Source of the DNA: Oscillospiraceae bacterium
GTDB taxonomy: Bacteria > Bacillota > Clostridia > Oscillospirales > Oscillospiraceae
Assembly: GCA_022793685.1 (NCBI GenBank)
Contig: JAAWDI010000023.1
Span: 1 to 54,769 of the forward strand
DNA: 54,769 nt
Direction: 5' to 3'
This document shows, piece after piece, positions 23,875 to 31,822 of this stretch. The translations under genes and the position numbers were made by a program. Each line of letters begins with the position of its first letter. The first letter of the stretch is position 1. Below the pieces are notes generated by a model. It was not told where the DNA came from and searched no databases. It worked only from the letters and a program-made list of their open reading frames with translations.

Positions 23875-25404
23875 ATGCCGTTGTTTTGCAAGGTGAGGTC
23901 ATTGGGCCTGCACGGCGTAACGGGTTATCCGGTCACGGCGGAGTGCGACCTCTCTGGCGGACTGCCCAATTTTAATGTGGTTGGTCTGCCTGACGCGGCG
24001 GTGAGCGAAGCGCGGGAACGGGTGCGCGCCGCCATCAAAAACTGCGGCTTGGATTTCCCTGTTTCCCGCATCACTGTCAATCTGGCGCCCGCGAATATGA
24101 AGAAGGCGGGCACGGTGTACGACCTTCCCATTTTGGTGGGCATTTTGGCGGCAGGGGGGCAGGTGTCCTTCAAAAATACGGAACAGGCGGCCTTTGTGGG
24201 CGAGCTGTCCCTGTCCGGTTCCCTGCGGCCTGTCACCGGGATGCTGCCTATGGCGGTGGCCGCCCGTCTGGCAGGGATAACCGAGCTGTTTGTTCCCGCT
24301 GATTCTGCCGCCGAGGCAACATTGGCGGGAGGGATGACGGTATATCCTGTGGAGAATGTTCCCCAGCTTTTGGCACACCTGCGGGGGGAACGGCTCATCC
24401 GGTCTGCTGGCGCGTGGGAGCCGGGGGAGCATCCGCTGGACTGTCCCGACTTTGCGGAGGTGAAGGGGCAGGAGCAGGTGAAGCGGGCGCTGGAAATTGC
24501 CGCCGCTGGGGGACACAATCTGGCCATGATTGGCCCGCCGGGCAGCGGGAAGTCCATGCTGGCCCGGCGATTGCCGTCCATTCTGCCCGACATGTCCCGA
24601 CGGGAGGCGCTGGAGAGCACGGAGATATACTCCGTCATGGGCCTTACCACCAAGGAAGAGCCCATGCTGACAAGGCGCCCTTTCCGTAGCCCTCATCACA
24701 CCATTTCCGCCATGGGGATGGCAGGAGGCGGCGCGCCGCTGCCCCGCCCCGGCGAAATTTCGCTGGCGCACAACGGGGTGCTGTTTTTGGACGAACTGCC
24801 TGAGTTCCACAAGGATGTGCTTGAGGTGCTCCGCCAGCCGTTGGAGGAGGGCAAGGTACAGCTTACCCGCACGGCGGCCACAGAGGTGTTCCCCAGCCGG
24901 TTTATGATGGTGTGCGCCATGAACCCCTGCAAATGCGGCTGGTACGGCCACCCCTCCGGACGGTGCCGCTGCACGAGGCAGGCGGTGGAGAAATATCTGG
25001 GCAAGCTGTCCGGGCCGCTGGTGGACCGCATCGACCTGTATGTGGAGGTGCCCGCGCTGGAGTTTGAGGAGCTGCGCGCCCCCGCCCCGGCGGAATCCTC
25101 CGCCGACATCAAAAAGCGGGTGGACGCTGCGCGGGCCATGCAGGCGGAACGCTTTGGAGAGAACGGCCCCGACTGTAACGCCCACATGAATCACGCCGAG
25201 GTGGAGGTCTGCTGCGCTTTGGATAAAGCGGGCGAGACGGTCTTACAGGGCGCGTTTGAGCGCATGGGCCTCACCGCCCGCAGCCATGACCGCATTTTGC
25301 GGGTGGCCCGCACCATTGCGGATTTGGAGGGCAGCGAAAAAATCGAGGTGGAGCATCTGGCCGAGGCGATTCAATACCGGGCCAGTGAATATTTCAGACG
25401 CTGA
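23875..25404 (+). CDS. comM: YifB/ComM family Mg-chelatase-like AAA+ ATPase
   Basis: A 509-residue protein with an N-terminal Lon-like/ChlI domain (SLGLHGVTGYPVTAECDLSG) and a AAA+ core: Walker A GPPGSGKS near 220, then GVLFLDELPEF as Walker B, a zinc-like cysteine stretch (MNPCKCGWYG ... GRCRCT) and a C-terminal Mg-chelatase domain. ComM helicases drive branch migration during natural transformation in Haemophilus and Vibrio; in Firmicutes the role is less clear. The start at 23875 (after GGAAAGAAGG) fits the family; the frame extends upstream past the promoter to 23749 and that part is not coding. It is grouped with thiI and cinA. Confidence 0.93.
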   Translation: MPLFCKVRSLGLHGVTGYPVTAECDLSGGLPNFNVVGLPDAAVSEARERVRAAIKNCGLDFPVSRITVNLAPANMKKAGTVYDLPILVGILAAGGQVSFKNTEQAAFVGELSLSGSLRPVTGMLPMAVAARLAGITELFVPADSAAEATLAGGMTVYPVENVPQLLAHLRGERLIRSAGAWEPGEHPLDCPDFAEVKGQEQVKRALEIAAAGGHNLAMIGPPGSGKSMLARRLPSILPDMSRREALESTEIYSVMGLTTKEEPMLTRRPFRSPHHTISAMGMAGGGAPLPRPGEISLAHNGVLFLDELPEFHKDVLEVLRQPLEEGKVQLTRTAATEVFPSRFMMVCAMNPCKCGWYGHPSGRCRCTRQAVEKYLGKLSGPLVDRIDLYVEVPALEFEELRAPAPAESSADIKKRVDAARAMQAERFGENGPDCNAHMNHAEVEVCCALDKAGETVLQGAFERMGLTARSHDRILRVARTIADLEGSEKIEVEHLAEAIQYRASEYFRR

Positions 25405-25416
25405 GGAGATAGAATT

Positions 25417-26595
25417 TTGAACGAGATGATTTTGCTCAAGCTGGGGGAAATGGTGCTGAAGGGCCTGAACCGCCGCAGCTTTGAGGATAAGCTGAAGGGG
25501 AACATTGTCCGCCGCCTGCGCCCTTGCGGGGATTTTCGGGTCTATACCCGCCAGTCCACCACCTATGTGGAGCCGAAGGACGAGCGCGCTGACGTGGAGG
25601 GCGCTTACGAGGCCATGAAAAAGGTGTTTGGCGTGGTGGGACTTTCGCTGGCCCGCCCCTGCGAGAAGGACAAGGACGCCATGCTGAAAACCGCCATGGA
25701 GTATCTGGACGACCGGCTGAGAACGGCCAAAACCTTCAAGGTGGAGACCCGCCGGGCGGACAAGAGCTTCCCCATGACCTCCATTCAACTGTCCCAGTAT
25801 GTGGGCGGAGAGCTGGACGAGGCCTACCCCAATTTGAAGGTGGACGTTCACAACCCGGAGCTGACTGTCTATCTGGAGGTGCGGGATTATGCCGCTTATG
25901 TTCACGCCGACCCGGAGCTGGGGGCGGGCGGCCTGCCGGTGGGCACCACCGGACGGGCGGTGAGCCTGCTGTCGGGCGGCATCGACTCGCCGGTGGCAAG
26001 CTGGATGGTGGCCAAGCGGGGCGTCGCATTGGATATGGTGCACTTTTACAGCTATCCTTATACCTCGCCGGAGGCCAAAGAAAAGGTGCTGGAGCTGGCC
26101 CGTCTGCTGGTACCTTGGTGCGGACGGGTGGTGGTGCATGTGGTGCCCTTTACTGCCATTCAGGAGGAGCTGCGCCGTAAGGTGCCGGAGGAGCTGTTTA
26201 CTATTGTCATGCGCCGCTTCATGATGCGCATTGCGGACAAGGTGGCTCACCGCATCGACGCCCACGCCATCGTCACCGGCGAGAGCTTGGGACAGGTGGC
26301 CAGCCAGACCATGGAGGCCATGGGCTGCACCGGCGCAGTGACCGGCTTGCCCGTTCTCCGGCCCTGCGTGGGCATGGACAAGGAGGAAATCATCCGAATT
26401 GCCCGGCGCATCGGCACGCTGGAGACCTCCATTCTGCCCTATGAGGATTGCTGCACGGTGTTCACCCCCCGCCACCCCCGCCTGCGGCCTACCCGTGCCG
26501 AGGTGGAGCGGGCGGAGGAAGGCCTTGATATAGAGGCCATGGTTCAGCAGGCCTTTGACCAGATAGAGCGGGTGATTTTGAATTTAGGAGCATAA
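25417..26595 (+). CDS. thiI: tRNA 4-thiouridine synthase ThiI
   Basis: A 392-residue protein that adenylates U8 of tRNA and inserts sulfur, and can also supply sulfur for thiamine. It has an N-terminal ferredoxin-like region, a THUMP domain (about 60-165) and the PP-loop pyrophosphatase motif LLSGGIDSP at about 184. As in most Firmicutes the C-terminal rhodanese domain is absent, so a dedicated cysteine desulfurase is expected to feed it. The start is read as TTG 25417, 8 nt after GAGGAG; ATG 25426 is possible but too far from the site. Between comM and cinA, short gaps, same strand. Confidence 0.94.
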   Translation: MNEMILLKLGEMVLKGLNRRSFEDKLKGNIVRRLRPCGDFRVYTRQSTTYVEPKDERADVEGAYEAMKKVFGVVGLSLARPCEKDKDAMLKTAMEYLDDRLRTAKTFKVETRRADKSFPMTSIQLSQYVGGELDEAYPNLKVDVHNPELTVYLEVRDYAAYVHADPELGAGGLPVGTTGRAVSLLSGGIDSPVASWMVAKRGVALDMVHFYSYPYTSPEAKEKVLELARLLVPWCGRVVVHVVPFTAIQEELRRKVPEELFTIVMRRFMMRIADKVAHRIDAHAIVTGESLGQVASQTMEAMGCTGAVTGLPVLRPCVGMDKEEIIRIARRIGTLETSILPYEDCCTVFTPRHPRLRPTRAEVERAEEGLDIEAMVQQAFDQIERVILNLGA

Positions 26596-26609
26596 GGGAG
26601 GAAGCGCCC

Positions 26610-27872
26610 ATGGCACATACCGCAGAGCTGATTGCAGTTGGAACCGAATTGCTGCTGGGCAACATCGCGAACACGGATGCCCAGATGGTTTCGGAAGGAC
26701 TGTCCACGCTGGGCGTCAACGTCTATTACCACACAGTGGTGGGCGACAACCCGGAGAGGCTGAAAGAGGCCATTGAGATTGCCCGAAAGCGGGCGGATGT
26801 CATCATCACCACCGGCGGTCTCGGCCCCACCTGCGACGACCTGACCAAGCAGACGCTGGCGGAGGTGTTCGGCAAAAAGCTGGTGCTCCATGAGCCGACG
26901 GCGGAACGCATTAAGGCCTATTTCACCAAGCGGCTTCCCGGCGCGAAATTTACAGAAAACAATCTCCAGCAGGCTATGCTGCCTGAGGATTGCGAAATCT
27001 TGCAGAACGACTGGGGCACAGCCCCCGGCGTGGCCTTTGAAGCGGACGGCGTTCACGTTATCATGCTGCCCGGCCCGCCGGGAGAGTGCACCCCCATGTT
27101 CCACCACCGGGCGGTGCCGTATCTGCAAAAGCTGTCTGACGGCATGATTGTTTCCCGCAGCCTGCGGATATTCGGTTCCGGGGAGTCGGCGGTGGAGGCG
27201 CTCCTCCGTGACCGCATGAACGAACTGCAAAACCCCACGCTGGCCCCCTACGCCAAGGTAGGCGAGGTGGAACTGCGCATCACTGCCAAGGCAGATACGG
27301 AGGAGGAAGCCCGTAGGCTCATTGCTCCGGTGGAGGACGAGGTGCGAGGCATTTTGGGCGACATCGTCTATGGCGCAGATGTGAAGTCGCTGGAGGCGGC
27401 GGTGCTTCCCCTGCTGGAGGAGAAGGGCCTGACCCTGGGAACGGCGGAAAGCTGCACAGGCGGCCTTATCGCCAAGCGTATGACTGACCTGCCCGGTTCG
27501 TCGAAAGTGTTTGCGGGCGGCGTGGTCAGCTATACCAACGCCGTCAAGCAAAGCCTGCTGGGCGTACCGGAGGCAGTGCTCAAGGAGAAAGGCGCGGTGT
27601 CGGAAGAGGTGGCGCGCGCCATGGCGGAGGGCGCCCGCAAGGCGCTGGGCTGCGATTTGGCGGTATCGTCCACCGGTGTGGCAGGGCCGGGGCCGGACGG
27701 AGACGGCAACCCGGAGGGGCTGGTCTATCTGGCGCTTGCCACGGCAGATGGAACCTTTGTGCGGAAGGTGGCGCAGGGACAGGGCCGCGACCGTATCCGT
27801 ACCACAGCGGCCCACCATGCCTTTGATATGGTGCGGCGGTACCTGACCGGTCTGCCGGTGGAAAAAATATAA
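26610..27872 (+). CDS. cinA: CinA: competence/damage-inducible protein with NMN deamidase domain
   Basis: A 420-residue two-domain protein. The N-terminal MoaB/MogA-like domain (AELIAVGTELLLGNIANTD, TTGGLGPTCDD) acts as a pyrophosphatase on ADP-ribose-type compounds, and the C-terminal PncC domain (GTAESCTGGLIA, VVSYTNAVKQ, STGVAGPGPDG) deamidates nicotinamide mononucleotide, recycling NAD breakdown products. In streptococci and Bacillus cinA lies in the recA operon and is linked to competence; here it follows comM and thiI. Length normal. GGGAGGAAG precedes the ATG. A terminator follows. Confidence 0.95.
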   Translation: MAHTAELIAVGTELLLGNIANTDAQMVSEGLSTLGVNVYYHTVVGDNPERLKEAIEIARKRADVIITTGGLGPTCDDLTKQTLAEVFGKKLVLHEPTAERIKAYFTKRLPGAKFTENNLQQAMLPEDCEILQNDWGTAPGVAFEADGVHVIMLPGPPGECTPMFHHRAVPYLQKLSDGMIVSRSLRIFGSGESAVEALLRDRMNELQNPTLAPYAKVGEVELRITAKADTEEEARRLIAPVEDEVRGILGDIVYGADVKSLEAAVLPLLEEKGLTLGTAESCTGGLIAKRMTDLPGSSKVFAGGVVSYTNAVKQSLLGVPEAVLKEKGAVSEEVARAMAEGARKALGCDLAVSSTGVAGPGPDGDGNPEGLVYLALATADGTFVRKVAQGQGRDRIRTTAAHHAFDMVRRYLTGLPVEKI

Positions 27873-27917
27873 AAATGTGCCTGCCGGACGCAAATCCGTC
27901 CGGCAGGCATTTTTATA
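27873..27917 (+). terminator. Terminator after cinA
   Basis: AAATG..CCTGCCGGACG pairs with CGTCCGGCAGGCATTTTT; the hairpin starts at the cinA stop codon and ends in a T run. Confidence 0.9.
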
Positions 27918-27945
27918 AAAGCAGGTTCAGAAGGATACCCCGCTC

Positions 27946-27973
27946 TTGACAAAACGGGAAACAGGAATAGAAT
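27946..27973 (+). promoter_or_regulatory. Promoter of the rubredoxin/GltS-like fusion gene
   Basis: TTGACA (27946-27951), 16-bp spacer, TAGAAT (27968-27973), 37 bp before the start codon. A small palindrome GAATTATTC overlaps the start region and may or may not matter. Confidence 0.7.
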
Positions 27974-28009
27974 AAATGCGAATTATTCTTAATTTTAGGA
28001 GGGTGCGTC

Positions 28010-29395
28010 ATGGCACGGTATAAGTGCAGCGTTTGCGGATACGTTTACGACGAAGAAAAAGAGGGTAAGCCTTTTTCCGAGTTGACAGAATGTCCTGTGT
28101 GCCATCAGCCCAGAGAGGTTTTTGAAAAGCTGGCTGAAAAGCCGACTGTCCCGGAGCAGGCGGAAAGCGGCCCCTTGGCTTACCCGGCGGAGTATGTCCG
28201 GCGGGATGAAACCGTGCGCTATATGAAGGAGATACACGAGATGGCCGTGACGGGCAAGAGCCTGTCGGCGGCCATGGGTACCCGAATGGCCATGCCCGGC
28301 TGGGACGACATTCTGCTGCTGGGCGCGCAGCTTGACCCCATGCCTCTGGATGAAGGAGCGGAAGTCAACTTGCGTACGGTCATCGGCCCCAAGGCGGACA
28401 AGCCTATGGTGCTGGAAGGTCCGGTGATTATCTCCCATATGTCCTTCGGCTCTCTTTCTAAGGAGGCCAAGGTGGCGCTGGCGAAGGGAAGCGCCGCCGT
28501 AGGCACGGCTGTGGGCGGCGGCGAGGGCGGTCAGCTTCCTGAGGAGCGGGCGGCGGCGTACCGGTATATTTTTGAATATATACCGAACCGTTACAGCGCC
28601 ACAGAGGAGAATCTGCATGCTGCCGACGCCATTGAGATTAAAATTGGGCAGGGGACCAAACCCGGCATGGGCGGACACCTGCCTGCGGAAAAGGTGACGC
28701 CGGAGATTGCTGCCCTGCGGGGCAAGCCCATAGGCGAGGATATTCAAAGCCCCTCTCGTTTCCCCGGCATTGACGACAAAGAGGACTTGAAGTGCTTGGT
28801 GGGCTGGCTGCGGAAGACTTCCGGCGGGCGGCCCATCGGCATAAAGATTGCGGCGGGCCGCATCGAGCGGGATTTGGCTTTCTGCCTTCACGCCGAGCCG
28901 GACTTTGTCACCATCGACGGCCGCGGCGGCGCCACGGGTTCCAGCCCCCTGCTGCTGCGGGATTCCACCAGCGTTCCCACGGTGTATGCCCTCTATCGGG
29001 CGCGAAAGTATCTGGATAAGATGGGCAGCGATGTGCAGCTTATTATCACCGGCGGCCTGCGGGTGTCCTCCGACTTTGCAAAGGCCATCGCCATGGGAGC
29101 CGACGCTGTGGCGGTTTCAACGTCTGCGCTGATTGCCCTGGCCTGCCAGCAGTACCGCATCTGCGGCGGAGGCCGCTGTCCGGTGGGCGTGGCGACCCAA
29201 GACCCCGCTCTGCGGGAACGGCTTCAGACAGAGCCGGGCGCCCAGCGGGTGGCAAATTTCCTGCGGGTGAGCATGGAGGAACTGAAAATGTTTGCCCGCG
29301 TGACTGGGCACAAAGACATCCACGACCTGTCGGTGGACGACCTGTGTACCGTAAGCCGTGACATTTCCGACTATACAGATATTCCCCATGCGTAA
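28010..29395 (+). CDS. FMN-binding glutamate synthase-like protein with N-terminal rubredoxin-like domain
   Basis: A 461-residue fusion. Residues 1-40 hold a short iron-binding knuckle pair, CSVCGYVYD (Cys6, Cys9) and CPVC (Cys28, Cys31), as in rubredoxin-like domains though with a shorter gap. The rest is the FMN barrel of the glutamate synthase large subunit: VIISHMSFGSLSKEAK, GGEGGQLPEE, IEIKIGQGTKPGMGGHLP, IDGRGGATGSSP, and the [3Fe-4S] cysteines Cys379, Cys385 and Cys390. The glutaminase and the C-terminal GXGXG domains of GltB are absent, so it cannot use glutamine by itself. It may reduce an iminoglutarate-like or other substrate with electrons delivered through the rubredoxin-like part. 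AGGAGGGTGCGTC precedes the ATG. Single gene. Confidence 0.9.
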   Translation: MARYKCSVCGYVYDEEKEGKPFSELTECPVCHQPREVFEKLAEKPTVPEQAESGPLAYPAEYVRRDETVRYMKEIHEMAVTGKSLSAAMGTRMAMPGWDDILLLGAQLDPMPLDEGAEVNLRTVIGPKADKPMVLEGPVIISHMSFGSLSKEAKVALAKGSAAVGTAVGGGEGGQLPEERAAAYRYIFEYIPNRYSATEENLHAADAIEIKIGQGTKPGMGGHLPAEKVTPEIAALRGKPIGEDIQSPSRFPGIDDKEDLKCLVGWLRKTSGGRPIGIKIAAGRIERDLAFCLHAEPDFVTIDGRGGATGSSPLLLRDSTSVPTVYALYRARKYLDKMGSDVQLIITGGLRVSSDFAKAIAMGADAVAVSTSALIALACQQYRICGGGRCPVGVATQDPALRERLQTEPGAQRVANFLRVSMEELKMFARVTGHKDIHDLSVDDLCTVSRDISDYTDIPHA

Positions 29396-29397
29396 AA

Positions 29398-29437
29398 CAA
29401 AGCGCCCTCCGCCAGCGGCGGAGGGCGCTTTTTCTTT
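29398..29437. terminator. Bidirectional terminator
   Basis: AAAGCGCCCTCCGCC and GGCGGAGGGCGCTTT pair around AGC, between two convergent genes. Confidence 0.92.
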
Positions 29438-29438
29438 T

Positions 29439-30329
29439 TTATGCGCCGCAGGCCACGGAGATAGCCCGGCGGCAGTTCACGATATCCACCTCGGAGTGAA
29501 CGCCGCCGAACTCGCCGTCCAGCGTCCACGGCACTGGCTGCTTGGACACAATGCTCAGGCGGGAGGTGTGGAACACCTCAACCGTGCTCTTGTCCACCGG
29601 CGTTTTTTGGATGAGGCTTTGCAGCAGACGGTGAAGGTCGGCCAGACTTTTTCCCTCCCGCACCAGCATGACCTCGTGTTTTCCGTCGTCAAGCTGTACC
29701 TGGTCGTCTGGGAACAGGGAAAAGCCCCCGACGGAGTAGGTATTGCTCACCATGCCATAGATGAAATTGCCGGTCAGTACGCCACCGTCGTATTCAACCT
29801 TTAGGGTGTAGGGCTGGATAGAGGTGAGGGAAGCGGCTCCGGCAATGACGTAAGAGAGATGGCCGAACCTGCTTTTCAGCTCCTGCGGCGTGTCATAGGC
29901 CACTTGGGTGAACGCGCCGAAGGCGGCCACATAGGCGAAGGGGCGGCCGTTGAACCGTCCGATGTCATAGGGCCGCGGCACGCCGAAGGCGGCGGTGGCG
30001 GCGGCCTTGTCCATTCCCTTGGGAATGCTGAAATTCCGTGCGGAATCGTTGGTGGTTCCTGCGGGCACATAGCCCAGCACAGGAGGAGAGGGAAGCTCCA
30101 TCAGTCCGGTCACCGTTTCGCTGAGAGTGCCGTCTCCGCCGCAGCAGACCACCCGGTCAAAATGGGCGCCGATTTCGGCGGCGGTGCGGGTGGCGTCCTC
30201 GTGGCTGCGGGTAAAGTGGATGGTGGTGCGGTAACCGGCATGGGCGAAGGTCTCCAGCATGAGGGTCAGGTTGGCGCGGCTCTGGCCTTTTCCGGCATGG
30301 GGGTTAAAGATAAACAGCAGCTTTTTCAT
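29439..30329 (-). CDS. Diacylglycerol/lipid kinase family protein (YegS/DagK type)
   Basis: A 296-residue soluble lipid kinase. The nucleotide loop CCGGDGTLSETVTGL and PAGTTNDSARNF are the DAGK catalytic-domain motifs, and LDGE near the C-terminus completes the active site. In Gram-positives DgkB returns diacylglycerol to phosphatidic acid; the YegS branch phosphorylates other lipids, and the two cannot be separated here. The start is ATG 30329 with AAGGAGG upstream; the open frame continuing to 30422 passes through the promoter. Divergent from azlC, with adjacent promoters. Confidence 0.9.
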   Translation of the reverse strand: MKKLLFIFNPHAGKGQSRANLTLMLETFAHAGYRTTIHFTRSHEDATRTAAEIGAHFDRVVCCGGDGTLSETVTGLMELPSPPVLGYVPAGTTNDSARNFSIPKGMDKAAATAAFGVPRPYDIGRFNGRPFAYVAAFGAFTQVAYDTPQELKSRFGHLSYVIAGAASLTSIQPYTLKVEYDGGVLTGNFIYGMVSNTYSVGGFSLFPDDQVQLDDGKHEVMLVREGKSLADLHRLLQSLIQKTPVDKSTVEVFHTSRLSIVSKQPVPWTLDGEFGGVHSEVDIVNCRRAISVACGA

Positions 30330-30351
30330 GGGAGAGCCTCCTTTCTTCCAT

Positions 30352-30380
30352 AGCATACGCAAAAATGGTGAAAAATGCAA
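30352..30380 (-). promoter_or_regulatory. Promoter of the lipid kinase gene
   Basis: Minus-strand TTGCAT (30380-30375), 17-bp spacer, TATGCT (30357-30352). Confidence 0.6.
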
Positions 30381-30385
30381 GAGGG

Positions 30386-30414
30386 TTGATTTTTGATGTG
30401 CGGCGCAGTAAAAT
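30386..30414 (+). promoter_or_regulatory. Promoter of azlCD
   Basis: TTGATT, 17-bp spacer, TAAAAT, about 30 bp before azlC. It lies 5 bp from the divergent lipid kinase promoter. Confidence 0.6.
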
Positions 30415-30447
30415 AAGTACAATTTTCGCCAAAATGAGGTGATGAGG

Positions 30448-31191
30448 TTGAAGCAAAGCGCACTCCGCGCGGCGTTCCCCGCTACGGTGCCGGTGCTTAT
30501 GGGCTATCTGGCCATCGGAATTGCCTTTGGGCTGATGCTCAATGCCGCGGGCTACAACGCGGTTTGGGCTTTTTTCATGAGCCTGACCATCTATGCAGGT
30601 TCTGGCCAGTATCTGGGCGTGACGCTGCTCTCCACCGGCGCGGCGCTGGCGCAGGTGGCCCTGCTCATTTTTATTCTTCATGTCCGCCATCTGGTGTATG
30701 GGCTGTCCATGCTGGAGAAATTCCGTGACATCAAGGGCTTTAAGAAGTTTTACCTCATTTTTTCCCTGACGGATGAAACCTATGCGCTTCTTTCGTCGGC
30801 CCAGGTGCCCATCGGCGTAGATGCACATTCCTATTACCTTTGGGTGGCCGTTTTAGACCACAGCTATTGGATTATCGGGTCGGTCATCGGCGGTGTGGCC
30901 GGGGCGCTCATTAAGTTCAACACGGAGGGCATCGACTTTGCCATGACCGCCCTGTTTCTGGTGATTGCGGTAGAGCAGTGGCAGAGCTATAAAAGCCACC
31001 TGCCGGTGCTGCTGGGCTTGGGAGCCACCGTGGCCGGCCTGCTTCTGTTCGGTCCGGAAAAGATGCTTATTCCGGCCCTGTGCGTTATCATTGTAGCGCT
31101 GCTTCTGCTGCGGGTCAAATTGGAAAAGGCGGAGGAGCAGACAGCCGCCCCCGTCGGGCAGGCTGATGAAGAGAGGGGGGACGCGCCATGA
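30448..31191 (+). CDS. azlC: AzlC family branched-chain amino acid exporter, large subunit
   Basis: About 247 residues with seven or more hydrophobic segments. The AzlC signature is present: AAFPATVPVLMGYLAIGIAFG, then MSLTIYAGSGQYLGV and HVRHLVYGLS. With AzlD it exports valine, leucine, isoleucine or analogues. Start choice: GTG 30439 and ATG 30442 lie on top of the GAGGTG ribosome binding site, while TTG 30448 has it 6 nt upstream, so TTG is preferred with modest certainty. Its stop overlaps azlD (ATGA). The C-terminal 25 residues are charged and follow the last helix. Confidence 0.9.
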   Translation: MKQSALRAAFPATVPVLMGYLAIGIAFGLMLNAAGYNAVWAFFMSLTIYAGSGQYLGVTLLSTGAALAQVALLIFILHVRHLVYGLSMLEKFRDIKGFKKFYLIFSLTDETYALLSSAQVPIGVDAHSYYLWVAVLDHSYWIIGSVIGGVAGALIKFNTEGIDFAMTALFLVIAVEQWQSYKSHLPVLLGLGATVAGLLLFGPEKMLIPALCVIIVALLLLRVKLEKAEEQTAAPVGQADEERGDAP

Positions 31192-31514
31192 CGACAGCCG
31201 GAGCGGTCGCCAGCATTGCAGTTATGGCGGCGGTGACCTTCCTCACACGCTTCCTGCCCTTCGCCCTGTTCGACCGGGGCGGCGAACCGCCTAAGGTGGT
31301 GCTCTATTTGGGGCGGGTACTGCCTCCTGCCATCATCGCCATGCTGATTATTTACTGCCTGCGCGCCACCAGCTTTGCTTCGCCGGACGGGTGGGCCCCC
31401 CAGCTTATTGCCGGAGCTGCGGTGGTGGCGCTCCATGTGTGGAAGAAGAATAACCTGTTATCCATTTTCGGCGGCACCATCCTGTATATGGTGCTGGTGC
31501 AGGCGGTATTTTGA
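31188..31514 (+). CDS. azlD: AzlD family branched-chain amino acid exporter, small subunit
   Basis: A 108-residue protein with about four hydrophobic segments. The AzlD hallmark is TFLTRFLPFALF near the N-terminus and YLGRVLPPAIIAMLIIYCL. It overlaps azlC by 4 nt and completes the two-part exporter. No terminator is seen before the aroF promoter, which starts 19 nt after the stop, so some read-through into the aro leader is possible. Confidence 0.9.
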   Translation: MTTAGAVASIAVMAAVTFLTRFLPFALFDRGGEPPKVVLYLGRVLPPAIIAMLIIYCLRATSFASPDGWAPQLIAGAAVVALHVWKKNNLLSIFGGTILYMVLVQAVF

Positions 31515-31532
31515 AAGCGGAAAGAATTCCTC

Positions 31533-31561
31533 TTGCAATTTCCCCAAAGCTGGAGTATAAT
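31533..31561 (+). promoter_or_regulatory. Promoter of the aro operon
   Basis: TTGCAA, 17-bp spacer and a perfect TATAAT (31556-31561). Transcription would begin near 31568, giving a leader of about 255 nt before aroF. Confidence 0.8.
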
Positions 31562-31591
31562 ACCCCCAAAATCGGAAAAAGGAAGTGCCGC

Positions 31592-31726
31592 ATGCAAAAC
31601 CGGTCGGTCAAAACTGCATCTCGCTTTTTTATTTCCTTTGGCTGGGCTCGATTTACGGGCGCCGGCTTTTTTGGCATGGAGAAAAACAGCGGGATGAACT
31701 GGGTGAGACGCGGCGCGGCTGCATAA
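31592..31726 (+). CDS. Candidate Phe/Trp-rich leader peptide of the aro operon
   Basis: A 44-codon frame with an ATG preceded by AAAAAGGAAG, lying wholly between the aro promoter and a terminator. Eight of 44 residues are aromatic: Phe at 12, 13, 16, 21, 26, 27 and Trp at 18, 37, with the cluster RFFISFGWARF. Phe and Trp are end products of the pathway the operon encodes, and the window's phenylalanine branch (pheA) is in it. The arrangement resembles pheL/trpL attenuation leaders. TGAGaCGC (31704-31711), near the end of the frame, can pair with GCGCTCA in the 5' arm of the terminator, a possible antiterminator. No homologue is known to me; the peptide could be chance coding in a structured leader. 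Confidence 0.55.
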   Translation: MQNRSVKTASRFFISFGWARFTGAGFFGMEKNSGMNWVRRGAAA

Positions 31727-31753
31727 AAGCAAGCGGTACTGCTATGGCCTGTC

Positions 31754-31794
31754 AAAAGGCGCTCATTGAGTTTCATCAATGGGCGCCTTTTTTA
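31754..31794 (+). terminator. Terminator/attenuator in front of aroF
   Basis: AAAAGGCGC(T)CATTGA pairs with TCAATG(G)GCGCCTTTTTT around GTTTCA, 29 nt before the aroF start codon. A strong intrinsic terminator inside the operon leader is expected to be conditional, otherwise the operon would be silent. Confidence 0.88.
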
Positions 31795-31822
31795 TTTTGG
31801 AACAAAAGGAGCGGATATATTT

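Noticed and set aside
31690-31720. T-box-like stretch (GGGTGAGACGCGG) in the aroF leader
   Set aside because: It resembles the T-box core, but the UGGNACC bulge that pairs with the tRNA end is not intact and no stem I motifs are seen upstream, so a T-box is not called. A covariance model search would settle it.
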